Program-made: the position numbers and the translations under genes
DNA from: Archegozetes longisetosus
Lineage: Eukaryota; Arthropoda; Arachnida; Sarcoptiformes; Trhypochthoniidae
Length of the DNA: 64,000 nucleotides
Direction of reading: 5' to 3'
Assembly (NCBI GenBank): GCA_018873245.2
Contig: JAEMBT020000008.1
Span: forward strand, 10,701,172 to 10,765,171
Shown: one piece after another, positions 28,201 to 41,083 of the stretch
How positions within the stretch are numbered: the stretch's first letter is position 1
Layout of the letters: each line of letters opens with the position of its first letter
The notes under the pieces: model-generated
Databases searched by the model: none
Seen by the model: only the letters and a program-made list of their open reading frames with translations
Told to the model about the DNA's origin: nothing

Positions 28201-31200
28201 CATCTCTAAAAATCATTTTCTCTGTTACTAATTCAACGAATATTTCATTACATGCTTTTAGTGTTGATTGAATTTTCCCCTTTTAGATGAATTTTATGCA
28301 CCAAATCTCACTATAAATTATCAATAGATTTATGAATTTTGAGTAATGTTTGAAAAAAGAGTAGGAATTTCTTTAAAAGTACTATTAAGTAAATAATGCA
28401 TTTAATAGACTTTTTCGTTTGTTTAAAAAGACCAATAATATTCATTCTGATTACTTTCTTAGTCCGTAGTGGAGTGAAGTTGAAAATCTAATAAAAATGT
28501 TGCATTCACTTTCAAACAATGTCATAAGAATTAGGAAAAAAATCCTTTTAACTAGTAGAAAAAGTTAATAAAATCTAATTTAAGTCTCAAAATTTCAGCT
28601 TTTAACTTTGATTGAGCTCAATTCTTTAAATGAGAAAATTTCAGATAACAACTAAGTCTCATTTGAGTGATCGATTGATTAATTTTCGTGAGAAAATTAA
28701 TCAATTTGAATAATTAATCGTTTAAAGGTTGTTCTGACTGCTTAAATGCATCAAAATTAGAGGTAAATTAAAAAGTTTTTTCTGTCAATCCCAAAACAAT
28801 AAAAATGATACAATAGATTGCATTAAACACTAAGCTGAAGAATAAAACTCGAAGTGGGATGAAGTTATCCTTACAAACATTACCAAACGTTTGAAAAAGT
28901 TACATTTGAATAGAGAAAAAAGAAAGAAATAATCATTTTATATTCACTACAGAGAGTTCTTTCACAAGAGACCAGAAACGAGAAGAGAAGACTCAAAAGT
29001 TAGGCTTATTTTAAGCGGAGAGAAAAAAACGCACAAAAACGTACAAATACCAAGAAAAAGAAGATAAAAGTAGACAAAAAAGAGCCAATGCTCTGGTCTT
29101 GTGAATCATAATTAGCAGAATAAACAGAATGAACATTTTCGTCATTGACATTATATCACTCGATCATTCGGTCAAATAGACATTCATTAGACATTCGTCC
29201 AATTGGTATTAGTTTAAGATCTATTGGGTTTAGAAGGAGTTCAAAGAGAGGCTTGCCCGAATTTTTATCATACAATTTATATATCAAAAGATTGATTCGC
29301 GAGTCGAGTGCGAGATGTAATGCTTCAAATCAAGAAGAATGATGTCTTTGAGAGAGACAAATATTTGCTTTGTTTTTTGTTTGAAACACTAAAAAGTTAT
29401 ATAACTTTCAAAAATACACTTAACTTTTTGAGAAAATCAATTTTTTCGTGTCTTCTCTAATCGACTTAAAAATGAGACAATTTTTTGGCTCAGTTTTAAG
29501 ATTTGGTTTTGTTTGTATACACTTGTCCTCACACTTGTTCACTCAAATGAACGCTCACTTTATGATTATGATTGCAACAGTAATAGTAATACGAGTTTAG
29601 TCGAACAATTTATTGGATAATATTTTCAGATCAGCAAAAATATTAAAGCCTTTTATTTTGATGTCATCATAAAAGTCAATCTTTTGCGAGAGGGAAACCT
29701 TGAAACATATCTTATATTTAAGAGCGAAAAACCAAATGTGAAGTCATAAAAGCCATTACCGAAAGTGAAAAAATAAATATAAAATCTCATAAATAAGATG
29801 CAAAGTATTTTCTCACGTCAAATATTTTTGTTTAGCTTATAGAACAGTAATGTATAGAGAAATATGTTACATAAATAAGTTATATACGAAACCTATTGCT
29901 ATCTTAAACACTATATATTGGTGTCATCTACAATCGATGCCATTTATCAGCAATAATATTCTTTTTCTTCAATAGTAGTCAAACCTATATTTAACCTTTT
30001 TTTCTCTCTCATCTTCACCAAAAGCCCGATATTATTAAATGCATTCGCGATACATTCAAAGTAAGTCAACTATAAATCCAAAAAGTATACCCTCAAATCT
30101 GAAACTTTTTCAAATAATTTTGCAATCGTAAAAAATCTCTATTCAATAAAACTCATGATTAAATCGATGTTAAAAACTTTTATCTATTGATTGGAAATAT
30201 TTTTCTTCAGGATTTATAGCTTTGTGAAAGAACACGATAAGTGAGTATTTTTGTTGAAAAGGCTCAAATCCCCAAAAGCGTTAATAGAAATAGAAGTTGG
30301 CCTGTATCGAGATATAATATAGAGCGCGAGATGTATCATAACGAAAGTAACATTGACTTATAATGCAATTTTGTTCTGATGACTTTCTCGGCAATGATTG
30401 CTATTTCACGTACTTCTTAACAGTGGAGACATTCTCGTTGTCGAAGCACACAATCAGCTACGATAGCATTTTTCGCTGACAAACTCGATTAGCGATATTA
30501 TTATTTACTTTCATATATTGTTGACACTTTTCTCTCCTCATAACTGCAGCAAAGAAAACATATTGAGATAATACTAATAAAAAATGTTAATAAAAAGTAA
30601 ATATGTTTTGCTATTTTAGGAAAACTTCTTATTAAACTATTTTTCTATTCTGCACTTTGTTGGCATTGCTTCAATGGATGACTTTTAATTAAAACATTTT
30701 TCAACAACTTTTGGCAAATATGAAGCCTTAGAAATTCGTTAATTTGCTGAGACCCTCTAAGAATTAGATTTTGATAATTAGTTTAAGGATGTGATTATTC
30801 CGAACTTCTTATTCTAAACTTCGTTGCATTGCCTGTATCGTAAAGATTTTTAATTAAAGTTCAGTTTTCGATAGACTTTTCGAATGCTAGTGAACGAAAA
30901 AAAAATCCTAAAACTCGTGAACTTTTGGTGAAAAGTTAAGAAACAAAATTTTAATAATGAGTTAAGAGAATGAGATCATAAATAAAAACTAGTAATAATA
31001 GAGAGAAAAGTCAATCAATAAAAAGCTATTACAGTATTTTTCTTATGGCATTAACTTGAGAGAAAGTCTGAAACATTAATTGCAATACTATTTCGGTCGA
31101 CTGATTGTTATTATTTCTCTCTAGAATTGCATTATTGCTATTATTTGTCGTTTATCTTAATCCTCACGTCATTCACAAAAATGAAAATACTTATGAACCA

Positions 31201-32590
31201 AACAATACAAATGCGACTAAATCTTTCAGTTAATACAAGTTTTATCGGTAACAACAGATCTCATTCAAAGTCAATCGATTGTAAGCTATCATTGAGTCGA
31301 ACCATTAAGAAACTAATAGTAAAACTTTGTTCCATACAAACTATTTTTTTTCTCTAAAAGTATTGGGAATTAATTATCTCGATTCATAAGTTTCTGTATT
31401 TGAACACTTTTCTAAATTGTATTGTTTATTCTGTTATTTTATTACACAGTAAATAAAGACTTTGATAAAAGACTTCAATTTGACTGTTATTGAAGGGAAT
31501 GACCATTTAGTTTAAATGACCGCAATTTCAAAAATGATGTTATTGTCGCGAAACATTTGAGAAGCCCAATAATAGCTAAATTATTGAAGTAAAACATTGC
31601 CGGACATCAAATTCTTAAATAACTTAAATTCTTTCGACAAAATTTCAAACAATGTCCTACAAGTTATTGATTTTCAAGAGAAGCTTACGAACAACATTCA
31701 GACTTTTTCATTAAATTAGAGTATAAGAAAAGATTATCAAATTTTTCACTTGTTTTAGAATGAGATATGAAAGACTAAACTGCGCTAAACTTCAGTACTT
31801 TCAAGCATCAGATAAGACATTTTGGATGGCTTGAGCAGTTTCTATTGGATATTACGGAAGAGACGTTGAAAGTAAAAGAAATAAAAATAGACTTGAAGTT
31901 GAGTTTGTATGAATCAATAAACAATGAAGTTGCCTGAAAACCTTATTCTAATCCCTCATCTAGTTTGCTAGTCTTTTAAATATATGTGTATTAAGTTTAG
32001 CAATTTTAACAAACACCTAAAGCTTAAGCGATGCAAAACTAAAGGTTAGTTTATTTTAATCTAAGTGTTTTGCTCGTAAACAATTGTTGTATCGTTTAAG
32101 TGAAGAGAGCTTTTCTTTTTAGTTGTTCCCAATCACTTAAATGACTCTCTAGTGTCTAAAACTGCTGTACTGAAAACATCTATAAATTTAATTAATTAAC
32201 TTAATTACAATTACTGTCTTTCGTCTTAAAACAAGTAAAGTATTTGAATCTTAAGTGATTTTCAATGAAAATTATAGTCCCATTAAAGTTTAAAATCTTG
32301 TTTTAATTGCTTATAATTCAAATACTTGATTATGAAAACTTCATTAAGGGGAGGATTCACTTTGGAGTCCACCAAAAGTTTGTATTTAGTGGCCAACAAC
32401 TAAAAGCCAATTAATGAAAACCAGACTATATTTGAGTGGGCAGATAAAGAGCGCAACTCATTCTAATTAAGAATTCTAATCCAATTTGTCTTCAAATAAG
32501 AAGTGTTGTTTTAAATTCAAATTGAAATTTGAGAATAAGATTGAATGGAAAAACTTCGTATACATTATTTTGAGGAAATTAATTTCTAAA
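25214..32590. other. AT-rich stretch with weak coding-like patch
   Basis: No gene is supported. The 98-codon plus-strand open frame at 27896-28192 has no domain, and the minus strand over 27900-28270 reads like short broken coding fragments with no identifiable family. A perfect hairpin at 28675-28704 is listed separately. Confidence 0.45.
28675..28704. repeat. Perfect 13-bp hairpin with GTGA loop
   Basis: TTGATTAATTTTC is followed by GTGA and then its exact complement GAAAATTAATCAA. As RNA this would be a 13-bp stem closed by a GNRA-type tetraloop. No U-run follows, and no gene is adjacent. Confidence 0.7.
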
Positions 32591-32775
32591 TAAAACACTT
32601 TCATTGAGCGCATGCTTTAGTGGCATTTGCTGCCTATTGTTCAACAGCTCATACGCCCTTTTTTCGTGAATCGATTAATTGTTGTCCAACAAATTGCGCG
32701 ATCAAATGAATGACTTTAGGGCCGAATTTCGTCAGTTTTGTTCTTTGTCGGAAGATGAGAAAAGTTTTCTTTTAA
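32590..32775 (+). pseudogene. Possible nuclear-receptor-like remnant (weak)
   Basis: In one plus-strand frame a run including PFFRESINCCPTNCAIK resembles the CKAFFRR...C...C part of a nuclear receptor DNA-binding domain. In another frame, just downstream, FRQFCSLSEDEKSFLLK resembles the F..L...D...LLK signature of a nuclear receptor ligand-binding domain. Both are short, key cysteines are absent, and stops follow each. Either the sequence is a heavily decayed copy of a host receptor gene or the resemblance is chance. No exon boundaries can be defined. Confidence 0.2.
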
Positions 32776-33417
32776 AATAAATGGCCAATTATTATAAATA
32801 ATGGGATACAGTAACTCAGCAAGAAATGAATTAAAGCTGAGCAATAAAGCAGTTAACATGTTGGTTCGCTTTTGATTCTAATCCATCTCAAGACTATTAT
32901 ATTCTCAATCAATTTGATTGCTAAGAATGAGTTTTTTCCAATCAACAAATTTAATAATTGATGGCATTTAAATCAACAAAATCTACTTTAATGGTCAAAA
33001 TTTGAGTTATTTTTCAAAAGTTCATTTCTGTGTCTGTAATAGGTTTCTATACTTTTCTCATAAGTTTATTCTTTACGGGAACACTAATATTAGGACTTAT
33101 ATAGAAAATAGTTTCTTCTCAATTTGAGACAATAGCAAGGAAAGAACATTATTGTCCAATAGTGACAATCCCGTCGGGAGACTACGTTAGATAGGAATGA
33201 GTTGATCACTTCGGACGTTGTGCTAAATTCAACATTAACTCATGTGGGAATTTATGGAAACAAAAAACATTACGATTTCATACGAGAGAACAAAATAGAG
33301 AACAAAAGAAATACCATCACATCGAATATTAGACCAGAGAAGAGAATGAACACAAAAAACAAATAACTTTTTTATATAACTTTTGCTCTTTTTTCACTCA
33401 TTCACCTCAATTCTCTG

Positions 33418-33420
<3 letters not shown>

Positions 33421-33494
<74 letters not shown>
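33421..33494. repeat. Compound (CT)n-(CA)n microsatellite
   Basis: 26 CT units (33421-33472) are followed directly by eleven CA units. Confidence 0.97.
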
Positions 33495-34897
33495 TGTCTT
33501 AATAAGAAAAGTTTTAGTCCGAATACAAACAAAAAATCGTTACTTACTTTTTAAGCTGAGATCTGTATTTTGTTAATAACGCTTAACTTTTTCTGACACT
33601 TCCCTTTCAATAGTTTGTCCTCGTTGTTGATGTTTTCTGCTTCTCTATTCTTTACTCTTATTCAATTCATTTGTCCTACAAATAAAGTTAACACAAAAAC
33701 AAACAAATAAAATGTTAGAAAACTGTAAGAAAGAGGTCTTTCATTCAGTAAACTTATTAAAAGTTAATCACAATAAAAGTCAATAAACCAAAGTAAGAGA
33801 AAAAGTAATTTCGATTAAGTTTTGACAAGTTTTTTGTAATTGTAGTCAAGTCTGTATGCCTTGAAGGGTATGCAAAGGAAGAAAAGTTAGAGGAGTGTAA
33901 GTCATGACCAATTTTGTTAGCTTATAATATCATTTATGAATTATATACGTTATGCCAACAAAAATATAACAATACAATATTGGAAATTGCCTTCCAGTAA
34001 ATGTAATATTGATATTACGCTTAGTGCGAGTAATGCTACGCTCATATCTCGCTCTACTTTTTCTCTATTTCTCACTCTCTTTCCTCTAATCTTACTTTAA
34101 TATTACTATAAGAAGTTGTGTTTCGCCTAAAGTTATGTGGAAAGCAATTTGGATAGAATTATATTAAATAAGTTATGGATACTTATGATCCTCAAAGCTG
34201 TCATAATTTTCTCTACATATCATTAATAATAAACTCTTGGATTAGTTCATAAAAACTTTTTTATTACTTTGTATTGGATTCGGAATTCGTGATACTTACA
34301 TCAAATTAGAGAGTAGTTTTCTACTTTAATCTGAAAAGGATTTTCCCAGTTTCAATACAATATGTTTGCATATAATTAGTTATTGTTTTCCTCTCTAAAG
34401 TCTAGGATTGCTTCCGAAGCCATCAAATATAACCTTTTTTTAACTCCGTAATGATTTCAAGATTTGTGATTCTTTCGTAAAAAAGAGGGAACTTTTATTC
34501 TTGTTTCTTGGAGAACTTTTTCCTCTTTTTTGAATCCAACATATCTGCAAATAATAATAATTTTTCTGAAGTCACGAATTATATTGAATTTTCAATTCTC
34601 TCTCTCGAAACAGTTAGGCTTTATATAAGGGTAAATTTTATATAACATTTTCTGAATTTAAACTAATAAATAGCGTTCACACTATAGAAAAAACTAGTCC
34701 ATTGGGATCATTGGGTTGTTGAGTGAATATGTGTAGAAAAAACTTTACTTTTTTTGCTCTCAAACCTCAATCAATTCAGTTGTCAACGTGAAAAAAGCTA
34801 ATAAATGGCTTCGAAAAACTGGAATTGAGGTGAATCTGAACTCTTTCTAACAGAATAGAGCTTCTGTTAAGGATAAATACACCACTAAAATAGTGCA

Positions 34898-34960
34898 TAG
34901 ATTTTCAAACCGTCTTTTGCGGCCCACTAGTAGGTCGCGAACTGACAAAATTTAAAGCTC
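34898..34960. mobile_element. Possible hAT transposon end remnant
   Basis: The stretch TTTTCAAACC...GCGGCCCACTAGTAGGTCGCGAA resembles the termini of hAT (Charlie-like) elements, which commonly combine a TTCTCAAACC-type end with a GGCCC...GGTCGCGAA block. No partner terminus or 8-bp target duplication was found, so this rests on resemblance only. Confidence 0.25.
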
Positions 34961-35668
34961 GACTCAATGACAGTAGATTCATGAGTGAATCGCTACTCGA
35001 AAAAGTTTGACAGCTGCTGAAATAGTGTCTCTGTCTTGCTCTCTATCCCTATGTTTGGAGAAAATGGAAAATTTTTTCTGGTGTAGAAAAAAGACTGCTT
35101 AGTTCACTAAGTTTTATATCTCAGATAAATCTTTCATTTTTCTCAACTACTATTACTTTTAGAAAATAGTGTTCCAATAGAAGACCTGTTCTGTGAAAAG
35201 TTCTTAATACTAGTCCTCTTTTTTTGGGTTAAAGAATCAGTTTTCGATCCCAAAAATTGATTATCGAATTGAATAGATTTTTTCCAGCTTTAAACTTATG
35301 ATTCACTCTTCCGGATAAGACTTGTGCTGATTAGCTATTGGATAAAGAGCTTAATTTAGACTTAATAATATGAACTTTCAATTTTTCTTCTCACTACTTC
35401 AAAGTTGACTCAAGTGATGATTGAAAACTTCATATATTTTGGATAACTAATTGATTCTTAATTGTTGTTAATTTTATTATCATAAACTTTTTCAGCGGTC
35501 AAAGACAGTAAAATAGGAATTGTTGTCAAAATTTTCAATGAAATAGAAAACTAAAAAATAATATACTATTTAGTTTGTCAATTTTCCTATCAACTCATTT
35601 TGCTGCCTCTCTCCTTTGAATCTGAAATAGCTGTGAAGGAGTTCATTTTAATTCAAATTTCTTGTTTA

Positions 35669-36110
35669 CTATCGATAGTACTTTTCAATTTCTTTATCTT
35701 TCTTTTTGGTAATAGCTTTCAAATAATCAATACAGCTATGAATTTTAACTTGATTATGATTAATGAGGGCACCGCAATCTCTATCACAGTCAGAGCTTAT
35801 ATTATGATTGAATTTACAACTCTTTCGGTGACTTTCTAACTCATCTATAGCACACACAATCGGACATCCGTTTGACTCAAAATCACACTTCAATTGAAGT
35901 GTTGAGTAAAAGTTTCTGAAAAGTGGTGTTGGTTAGCGAAATGGGTCACAACTGAATGGTTCTCGATCGAAAGGACATAATTCCTCTGGCATTCATGAGT
36001 CTACTGAGTTAAACAAATTTTGCAAAGGCATCATTACAAGCATTAGTCATGAGCGGATCTTTAATGATGTTGAGGCATGTCGAACTTATAAAACTCATCA
36101 GCTTATAGGC
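35669..36110 (-). pseudogene. RING + TRAF-type zinc finger E3 ligase pseudogene (NRDP1/RNF41-like)
   Basis: A broken copy of a host-type RING/TRAF zinc-finger ubiquitin ligase, read right to left. The upstream part (about 36070-36000) encodes TCLNIIKDPLMTNACNDAF, which resembles a RING finger (C..C...P....C.H.F) but has lost the usual His (Asp here) and the following Cys. After a frame change comes ELCPFDREPF, the usual C-P-x-x-x end of the RING, then an in-frame stop, then PTPLFRNFYSTLQLKCDFES. The TRAF-type zinc finger is the best part: CDFESNGCPIVC, ESHRKSCKFN and CDRDCGALI, followed by a charged helix (KKKDKEIEKYY) and a stop. At least one frameshift and two stops make it non-functional. 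Living relatives ubiquitinate receptor or signalling targets. The 74-codon open part alone could be mistaken for a small gene. Confidence 0.7.
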
Positions 36111-39100
36111 AATAAATCAATTCTTATTGGAACGCACTTCTATACATTAGTTTTAGTTAAAACTTCTGGGCTTTGATTAATCATCGGATGTCTCACTTTG
36201 AATTGAGTTTTAAATGCAGTATTTTTTTATAGCTCATGTTCTTTGTTAATTGATTATCGATCATATTCTGTATCTCTGTATCTGAACAATATTTGAACTG
36301 ATAATCAAAATATAAAACAATTTTTTAGAAACTGGATCAATAGAAAAATTATATTTTGGACTGAGTCTAATTTTGCTTCAGTATGGAATTGATTCTCATA
36401 ATGCTTGAACTTTTGTTAGCGATATTAAAATTAGTATTCGTTCATATTTACAGTAAACCTCATTATAACAAAGCCCTTTGGACAAAAATTTCAGTTTGAT
36501 CTCACTAATTAGTTTGCGGTCTCATTTAATAAACAGAAAACTTTCTGTCATTCTAGTTCCTCATTACTTCCATGATCTCGACTTCATTAACAGTATTTCA
36601 ACTTTATTTTACTGAAATAAATTTGAGTGTATCCCAAATTATGACGGTTTGATGCACTGGTTTGATTACTATACACGAGAAAAACAATTTCTAATTGTTT
36701 AGGTTACAAATTTTTAGCTTAAATCAAAGTTTGATTTATCAAAAGCAAGATTTATTTTGAAAGAGTATAACATTTAGGATAGATTTCTACTGTTGTTAAA
36801 GTGTATTGAATGCAATTTGGTATTTTACTTCTCGCTTATCAATCACTGACTTTGTTGAACTCGCAGTCATATAAAGAGAAAAATATGTAACTTTATATCT
36901 AACTCTATTTTGTCGGCAAAAATAGTATATCGCTTTGTCGAATCTCTATAAAATTGATTTCGATTTTGATTCTAGAAATCTGTTCGCTTTCTTCTATTCC
37001 AGACTTGAGTAAATAACAAAATTTGACTTTAAATCTCCTTAAATCTTCAAACATATCATGCCTTCAAACATGTTTAGCTAGAGTTCAGAGAGAACAGAAT
37101 TCAATTTTGACTTCGATTTTATTGCACACAACATCAAAATACAAGTATTATATTATTTTTATACAATATTCTTTATGTAAATTTTTTTCTGACTCAAATC
37201 GATTATGAAAAATAACTTTTAAGCCAATAATTCGATCAAATTTATTAAACTGTTTTTGAGGATAAGTATAAGATTTGGAAAAACTTTGTTCTCAAAAGAT
37301 TTTGCAAACATTTTGACGGAGCATCATTTTCAAATTATTAGAACTTGGAAGCAACTCCTAAGTATGAAAAACTTTTTATTGTTTTATGTAATCCTAAAGA
37401 CAATTTTTTCAAACCATTAAAACAAAGTTATAAGACAGCATAAAGTACTGTATTTTCACTCCAATAGTTTCTTAGGAAGAGTTTTCAGGATTAAGCTTAT
37501 GTTTGTTTCTTTTCAAAAACTTCAAAATGAGAACAACTGAAATAAAATTTTGTCAATGGATGCAAAACTGAAATTTATTAAATATTTGAACTGAAATCAC
37601 AGACATTTTGTTCTGATTATGAAACTAGTAAATTATGAGAAATGTTTTTATTCAATGAACTGTTTAAAGGTAAACTACAATAACTTATAAAAGAAATGTT
37701 TGTTTTGGGCCTAAAAACAAAATACTTGAAAATTATTGCATCTCTTATAAAGTTTTTTCATTGAAAAACATAAAAAGCCAGAAGAAAATATATTAAGTTT
37801 CCTATGATATACAAAAAGCTTATACAATAAAAAAACTCATATTTTCTTGTTAGTAGTGAAGCAAACAATTCAACTTATCTTATGTTCAAATAATTTTGTA
37901 CAAGAGATAGGCTGAACATCTATAAGGGAAATGTTAGGTTTTCCACTATTTTGATTCCTAACTCTCACATCATTTCGCACTTATATTTTTTCTCTCTGTT
38001 GACACTCTTAGAAAATGCTATTTTTTCCCACTTATATTACTTATCTGTCACACCAGTAATTCTCATTCCAGTTAGTTGTCAGACACACAAATGTCTATCA
38101 AAAATATTCTGAGAAGCTTTTTACAACTAGAGGTACTATTTTCTAAACCAGCAGTCGATGTTGTTTACAATTATTCTTTGGATTTAATCACTGAAAGACT
38201 TTCGCTCAAAATGTTTTAGATAGCTTTTCGATTTTTAAGCAGCGAAAATTCCTATAAATCTTACAAATAAGTATTTTGACCTCTTATTTATTATAGTTTT
38301 ATAAATTTACTAAAGCTGCCAAATTTATGACTTCAGATAACAATAGCTATAAATATCAATAATCGAAACTTGACCGATTTCTCAAATAGTGGGAAATAGT
38401 TTTCAAAAGACCAAAAATAACAGAAAAAATCTGAACTTTAAAACAGCAATATGTCGATGGAGTGAACCTATTTATAGTAAATCTTCTTTTTATTGAAAGC
38501 TTCTCTTGACATAAGAAATGTAAAAATCCAATAACTTAAAACTCATCATATTCTCATTATAGTAAAAGCTTTTGAAATCTTAGGAAAATGCGATCCGTTA
38601 TTAATTAATTACCTATCAATTGAAATAGATATAAAAGTTGAGTCTAGAGTTGGGTTAACAAAAAAACAAGATTGTATGAAAATTTGCTCTAAGCTAGTTT
38701 TCAGGCGGTTTCATAGCATTGATAGAATTATCACAAGTACTGTAAGTTTACCGCTGAATGAACGCTCATCTCGTCATAGATAGCACGTTCGACAATAAGC
38801 TTACAGTAATTTAACTTATAGAGTTGGTTCAATGTATCAATATTAATATGATAACTGCTTAAATCAAGTGTAGAGCCGATGGACTTAAAATATTTCTCTA
38901 TTCGTTACAATTAATTCAAAATGTAATAAAAAAGTTCTGATGTATTATTAACTGAGCACACAATGCATAATCTTGGTAAAAAGTGTTTTTTCTTGAAAAA
39001 GTTGCGAAATTTTTGATCTGAGAATTTATAGCAAAGCTACATTTACAAACTGCAAAACTTTTTCGCATATCCTTTTAGGCTTTAAGCTATTTTTATTCTC

Positions 39101-40977
39101 AAGAAAGGTGTCACAATAATAGTAATAGTGGTGTTATAGCATCAACAATTCACCTATAGCTCCATAAGTAATCCAAAGAAAGACAAAATAATAGGTGTCT
39201 AAAAAATAAATACATTTACTTGTTGTAAAAAATTGATTTTATACACAAGAATCTAGTCCTATATCGAGGAAAAGATCATCATAAGAATAATCTCAACTTT
39301 GTATCTGAAGTTGATGCATTTTTAAGTTTTATTCTATTTTCTAAAATGTTGATACTTTTCTAAAATACCTAATACTTTTCTAAAAGTAATATTTCTTATA
39401 TACCTCTCAATGTCGATCTCATAAGTGCACAGAATCTTTAAATTTGAAGAATTAAGTCGAGTGTGAATAATAGATGAAAATCCAATATTATATACTTCTA
39501 AGAAATAATGCCTTTCTATGCAGTAAAATAATGTAATACTTGATAAAAAAAACTTTACAATTCTTATAGGCTTAAAATTTTCGTTTTATTCAATTCTTTC
39601 TAAAACTTTAAATAAATATCTCAACGGAATGATTAATTTGAGTCATGAAATGTGACGAATAAAAGCACATAAATATTGTCACAAAAAAAGAAAAATTGAA
39701 ACCAAAAGAATATTGTTGCGTAAAAAATTTTTACTCTTCGAAAAAACTTTTGGTTTTTATTTTTAAAAATCTTAAATCATTGTAAGCCCTCAAATATAGA
39801 ATTTAAAGCTTTAAGACATTAGAAAATTATATTTAGGGTGAACAAGTTTTATGAGAAGTAAAGGCTATTTCTTGAGTGGATAAAAGCTTATAAATTTGTG
39901 GCCAATCACAAACCTCATGAGTCAAACTTTACTTCAAACTTCATTAAGTGCGGATTAGAGATATGTGATGGAACTTAAGATGCGTGAAGAGTGGAATAGA
40001 TTACTCTTTTATAGTCTGATGGCTATGACTGTCACACTTTGATGCCCTCAGAGAACTTCTTTCAGTGTTACTTCTTCCCTATAAGTCTGAAATTTTAGTT
40101 CGGAATATATTTCTATTTTTATAGAAATTGATGCCATTTATAAGTTTCGCTTTAAATTGCAAAGCAGTTAAAGTCAACATAAGATATTCATATAAGACTT
40201 GACTTCTATGAAGTCGAATAGGTTTTTCCGTTCAAATTTTCAGCTTTTTTAGTGTAAGAATTTTTTCTTGTATTTAAAGCTTTGGGAGTTTTGAACCGAA
40301 TTTCAAATTGTATTGATCTTTGAAAATCAATATCTTGTATAAAAAACTCGACTCTTTATTAAAACTTCTTTTTATATTTCATGTTTCATTTGCTTTAATA
40401 ACTCAACGGTTACCAAGATCTGAATATTTTTTATTCTTTTATTTACGAAAAGTTTTTGTTCAATATATTTAAGGATTCTTTCATTCGTAAATTGAAGTTA
40501 CTTTTGGAGTATTTTTTATTCTGTTTCAGCTATCATAAAAATAAAGCAAAACTGTTGAGAATTGAGAGCTCAAAGTTATAATACACTAGAATAAAATTTT
40601 TTCGATAAACTAAAGTGATACTAATATTCCAGGCACTACCGTCAAAGGTTTTGTGGTCTGGGAAGCAAAAAATCTGAAATGAAATGCTGGGATCTGTTCA
40701 GGCAAATGATAGTGAACACTAAATATACCTGTAATTAAGCCTTTCATTAATGTTAAACAATAAACAATTGATTGATGCGTCAGGTAAATGCATTTTCAAA
40801 GTTTTTGTAATATTTTATTTTCAATACAAACCTTTACTTAAATTTTGGAAAAGTCTCTGGGATCTATAGGTCTCCCCTCGCTGCAATAGCTGTCAGTTTC
40901 TAGGCTTACAGATAGTGTTAATAAAGTTGCCGAATAGTCTGTAAAACTTTTGTAGGAAACCTCTAACTTGCAATCCT
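36111..40977. other. AT-rich non-coding stretch
   Basis: No gene. Near 36451 a CAGTAAACCTCATTATAAC end preceded by TA resembles a pogo-type terminus, but no convincing partner was found. A short coding-like patch lies at 40630-40730 (GTTVKGFVVWEAKNLK in one frame), not assignable. Confidence 0.45.
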
Positions 40978-41083
40978 GGGGCCGCATTCTGGAAACTTTT
41001 CAAAATTAGCAATATTGCAAAAATGTACAGTAAGAACGGATGGGCTGCAATAATTATTTGCAATCGTTCGAGAATGTGGCCCC
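40978..41083. mobile_element. 106-bp mini inverted-repeat element
   Basis: The left end is GGGGCCGCATTCTGGAA and the complement of the right end is GGGGCCACATTCTCGAA, so 15 of 17 terminal bases agree. A target duplication is not evident. It is too short to encode anything, and the GC-rich ends stand out in AT-rich DNA. It is probably a MITE of unassigned superfamily. Confidence 0.5.

Larger units (their letters stand above)
32776..35668. other. AT-rich stretch with CT/CA tract and hAT-like end
   Basis: No gene. It holds the compound CT/CA tract at 33421 and a short hAT-like end near 34900, both listed separately. The remainder shows nothing recognisable. Confidence 0.45.

Noticed and set aside
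35783-35805. TATCACAGTCAGAGCTT resembling the miR-2/13 family start
   Set aside because: It lies inside the TRAF-finger pseudogene and no precursor hairpin surrounds it.
36451-36615. CAGTAAACCTCATTATAAC as the left end of a pogo-like element
   Set aside because: The only candidate right end (TTTACTG near 36614) lacks a following TA and the arms do not otherwise match.
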